Position numbers and translations under genes: made by a program
NCBI GenBank assembly: GCA_026982175.1
Contig: JALSHP010000014.1
Location: 1-6,852 of the forward strand
Length of the DNA stretch: 6,852 bases
Direction of reading: 5' to 3'
From: Campylobacteraceae bacterium
Lineage (GTDB): Bacteria; Campylobacterota; Campylobacteria; Campylobacterales; Sulfurovaceae
The notes under the pieces: generated by a model
Databases searched by the model: none
The model's input: the letters and a program-made list of their open reading frames with translations, nothing else
What the model was told of the DNA's origin: nothing
Part shown: positions 5,396 to 6,852 of the stretch, piece by piece
Layout: the number at the start of each line of letters is the position of its first letter
Numbering within the stretch: position 1 is the stretch's first letter

Positions 5396-6852
5396 ATGAA
5401 TTTTGAATTAACCATAAGCCCAATCAACGAAATAGATAGTGATGTAGAACTCATCGTCATTGTCAACAAAAACTTTAAACATGACTTTGTCCAAGACAAA
5501 AAACTTCTTAAAAAATCTGGATTTAAAGCTGGACAAGATGAAACCTGTCTGCTTATTAGCAAAAACAGACTCTATGTCGGTGTCGATAAAATCAATGATG
5601 AAAACCTAAGAGTTGCCATGGCAAAAGCCATTCAAGCCCTTAGTGCTACTAAATATAAGTCGTTAAAAGTAGCCTCTTACATGAAAAACAAAAAATCAAA
5701 CGCGACACTAAGAGCCATGGTTGAGGGGTTTATTTTAGGTGCTTACGCTTTTGATACTTATAAAACAGAGAAAGCCAAACAACCCATTAAAGATATTGTC
5801 ATCTCTTTAGAAGAGTATAATGCCTTAGAACTTAACATGGAAGATTGTGCAACAGAAGTGGAGCTAGGACAAATAACAGCAGAGGCTACCAACTTTACAC
5901 GTGAAATTGTTAACACGACCCCTGAAGATTGTTATCCTAAAATTTTAGCCAACATTGCAGAGGGTCTAAGTGATGAGCTTGATTTGAGTTGTAAAATTTT
6001 AAAACCAAAAGAGCTTAGAGAAGAAAAAATGGAAGCCCTTTTAGCCGTGGCTCGTGCTTCACGTCATACACCAAGAGTCATACACTTAACGCACAAACCT
6101 AAAAACCCTAAAGCAGTCATCTCTTTAGTGGGTAAAGGGCTTACTTATGATTCAGGTGGATTAAGCCTTAAACCTGGGGCTTCAATGGTCAACATGAAAC
6201 TGGACAAAAGTGGAGCTTGTGCCGTTTTAGGAATCATGAAAGCAGTAAGCGAGATGAATTTAAATGTTGAAGTTCATGGCTTCATAGGAGCTGTTGAGAA
6301 CATGATAGGAGGCGATGCCTATAAACCTGATGATGTATTAGTCGCTAAAAATGGAAAGACCATTGAGGTAAGAAACACTGATGCAGAGGGACGTTTGGTT
6401 TTAGCCGATGTTTTAGCTTACGCACAACAAGAAGTAGAAGCAGATTATATTTTTGACTATGCTACCCTCACAGGGGCATCCATGGTAGCTGTTGGACAAT
6501 ACACTTCAAGCATTATGGGCAATGCAGATAAACCACGTGACATGATTGTAGATGCTGCTAAAGCTTCAGGTGAATTGGCGACCAAACTAGACTTCAACAA
6601 ACATTTAAGAAAATGTTTAAAGTCCAATGTTGCTGACATCTCTAATATGTCAAATACCCCCTATGGTGGAGCGATTACAGCAGGGATTTTCTTAGACAAC
6701 TTCATTGACAAAAAAAACAAAAACAGATGGGCTCACATTGACATTGCTGCTCCTGCTTATGTGGAACATGCTTGGGGGGAGAATCCAGTTGGTGGCTCTG
6801 GTGCTGGGGTTCGTATGACCATTAAGCTCCTTGAAAAACTAGCAGCCAAGTC
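5396..6852 (+). CDS. pepA: Leucyl aminopeptidase (M17, cytosol aminopeptidase), 3' end cut by window edge
   Basis: PepA is a cytoplasmic hexameric two-metal enzyme that removes N-terminal residues from peptides, and in some bacteria also binds DNA. The window holds 485 codons, close to the family's usual 480-500, so only a few residues are probably missing. The variable N-terminal M17 domain spans about 1-160. The catalytic domain follows with GKGLTYDSGGLSLKP (246-260: metal ligands Lys247 and Asp252, catalytic Lys259), MKLDKSGA (Asp270), and the family signature NTDAEGRL (327-334: ligands Asp329 and Glu331, catalytic Arg333). The spacing of these residues equals that of E. coli PepA (Lys270, Asp275, Lys282, Asp293, Asp352, Glu354, Arg356). 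The start ATG 5396 has AGGAA six bases upstream. It follows trpB by 71 bases and is probably co-transcribed across the REP pair; a CATAAT in the spacer (5351-5356) is a weak alternative promoter. Confidence 0.97.
   Translation, partial: MNFELTISPINEIDSDVELIVIVNKNFKHDFVQDKKLLKKSGFKAGQDETCLLISKNRLYVGVDKINDENLRVAMAKAIQALSATKYKSLKVASYMKNKKSNATLRAMVEGFILGAYAFDTYKTEKAKQPIKDIVISLEEYNALELNMEDCATEVELGQITAEATNFTREIVNTTPEDCYPKILANIAEGLSDELDLSCKILKPKELREEKMEALLAVARASRHTPRVIHLTHKPKNPKAVISLVGKGLTYDSGGLSLKPGASMVNMKLDKSGACAVLGIMKAVSEMNLNVEVHGFIGAVENMIGGDAYKPDDVLVAKNGKTIEVRNTDAEGRLVLADVLAYAQQEVEADYIFDYATLTGASMVAVGQYTSSIMGNADKPRDMIVDAAKASGELATKLDFNKHLRKCLKSNVADISNMSNTPYGGAITAGIFLDNFIDKKNKNRWAHIDIAAPAYVEHAWGENPVGGSGAGVRMTIKLLEKLAAK

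Noticed and set aside
5317..6639. Antisense open frames opposite the trpB-pepA junction and within pepA
   Set aside because: The first runs through the REP palindromes and the pepA start; both oppose an intact M17 gene and lack protein-like features.

Overview
The window looks like chromosomal core-genome DNA from a member of the Campylobacterota (Epsilonproteobacteria). The basis is protein style: FabI resembles the Helicobacter/Campylobacter type, RecG has a short N-terminal domain, a single-domain asparaginase-like protein is present, and trpB stands alone. Supporting signs are the low GC, the many AAA/TTT-rich codons and the scattered gene order. I recognise the phylum level only; a Sulfurimonas-, Sulfurovum- or Arcobacter-like genus is a guess.

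Layout. Positions 1-3081 form a minus-strand operon read right to left: fabI (enoyl-ACP reductase), a TrmH/SpoU-family RNA 2'-O-methyltransferase that overlaps the fabI stop by one base, and recG (branched-DNA helicase, cut by the left window edge). A 78-base divergent region (3082-3159) separates this operon from a plus-strand gene for a stand-alone N-terminal asparaginase domain (3160-3690). Next comes a 377-base gene-free stretch (3691-4067). It contains a GC-rich, strongly self-complementary island of about 125 bases with perfect 10-base terminal inverted repeats, a 46-base AT-rich palindrome, and the trpB promoter region. The plus strand continues with trpB (tryptophan synthase beta chain) and pepA (M17 leucyl aminopeptidase, running off the right edge). 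The 71 bases between them are mostly filled by a pair of inverted REP hairpins, each with a GTAG foot, and one foot supplies the trpB stop codon.

Functions. The six genes are mostly housekeeping: membrane fatty-acid synthesis, RNA modification, recombination and fork rescue, possible asparagine or glutamine deamidation, the last step of tryptophan synthesis, and peptide turnover. They do not form one pathway. I found no defence island, CRISPR array, tRNA or rRNA gene, or complete transposase. The most unusual content is non-coding: the structured island at 3715-3839 and the REP pair at 5321-5384. The asparaginase-like gene with its AT-rich surroundings also differs in base composition from the genes on both sides.
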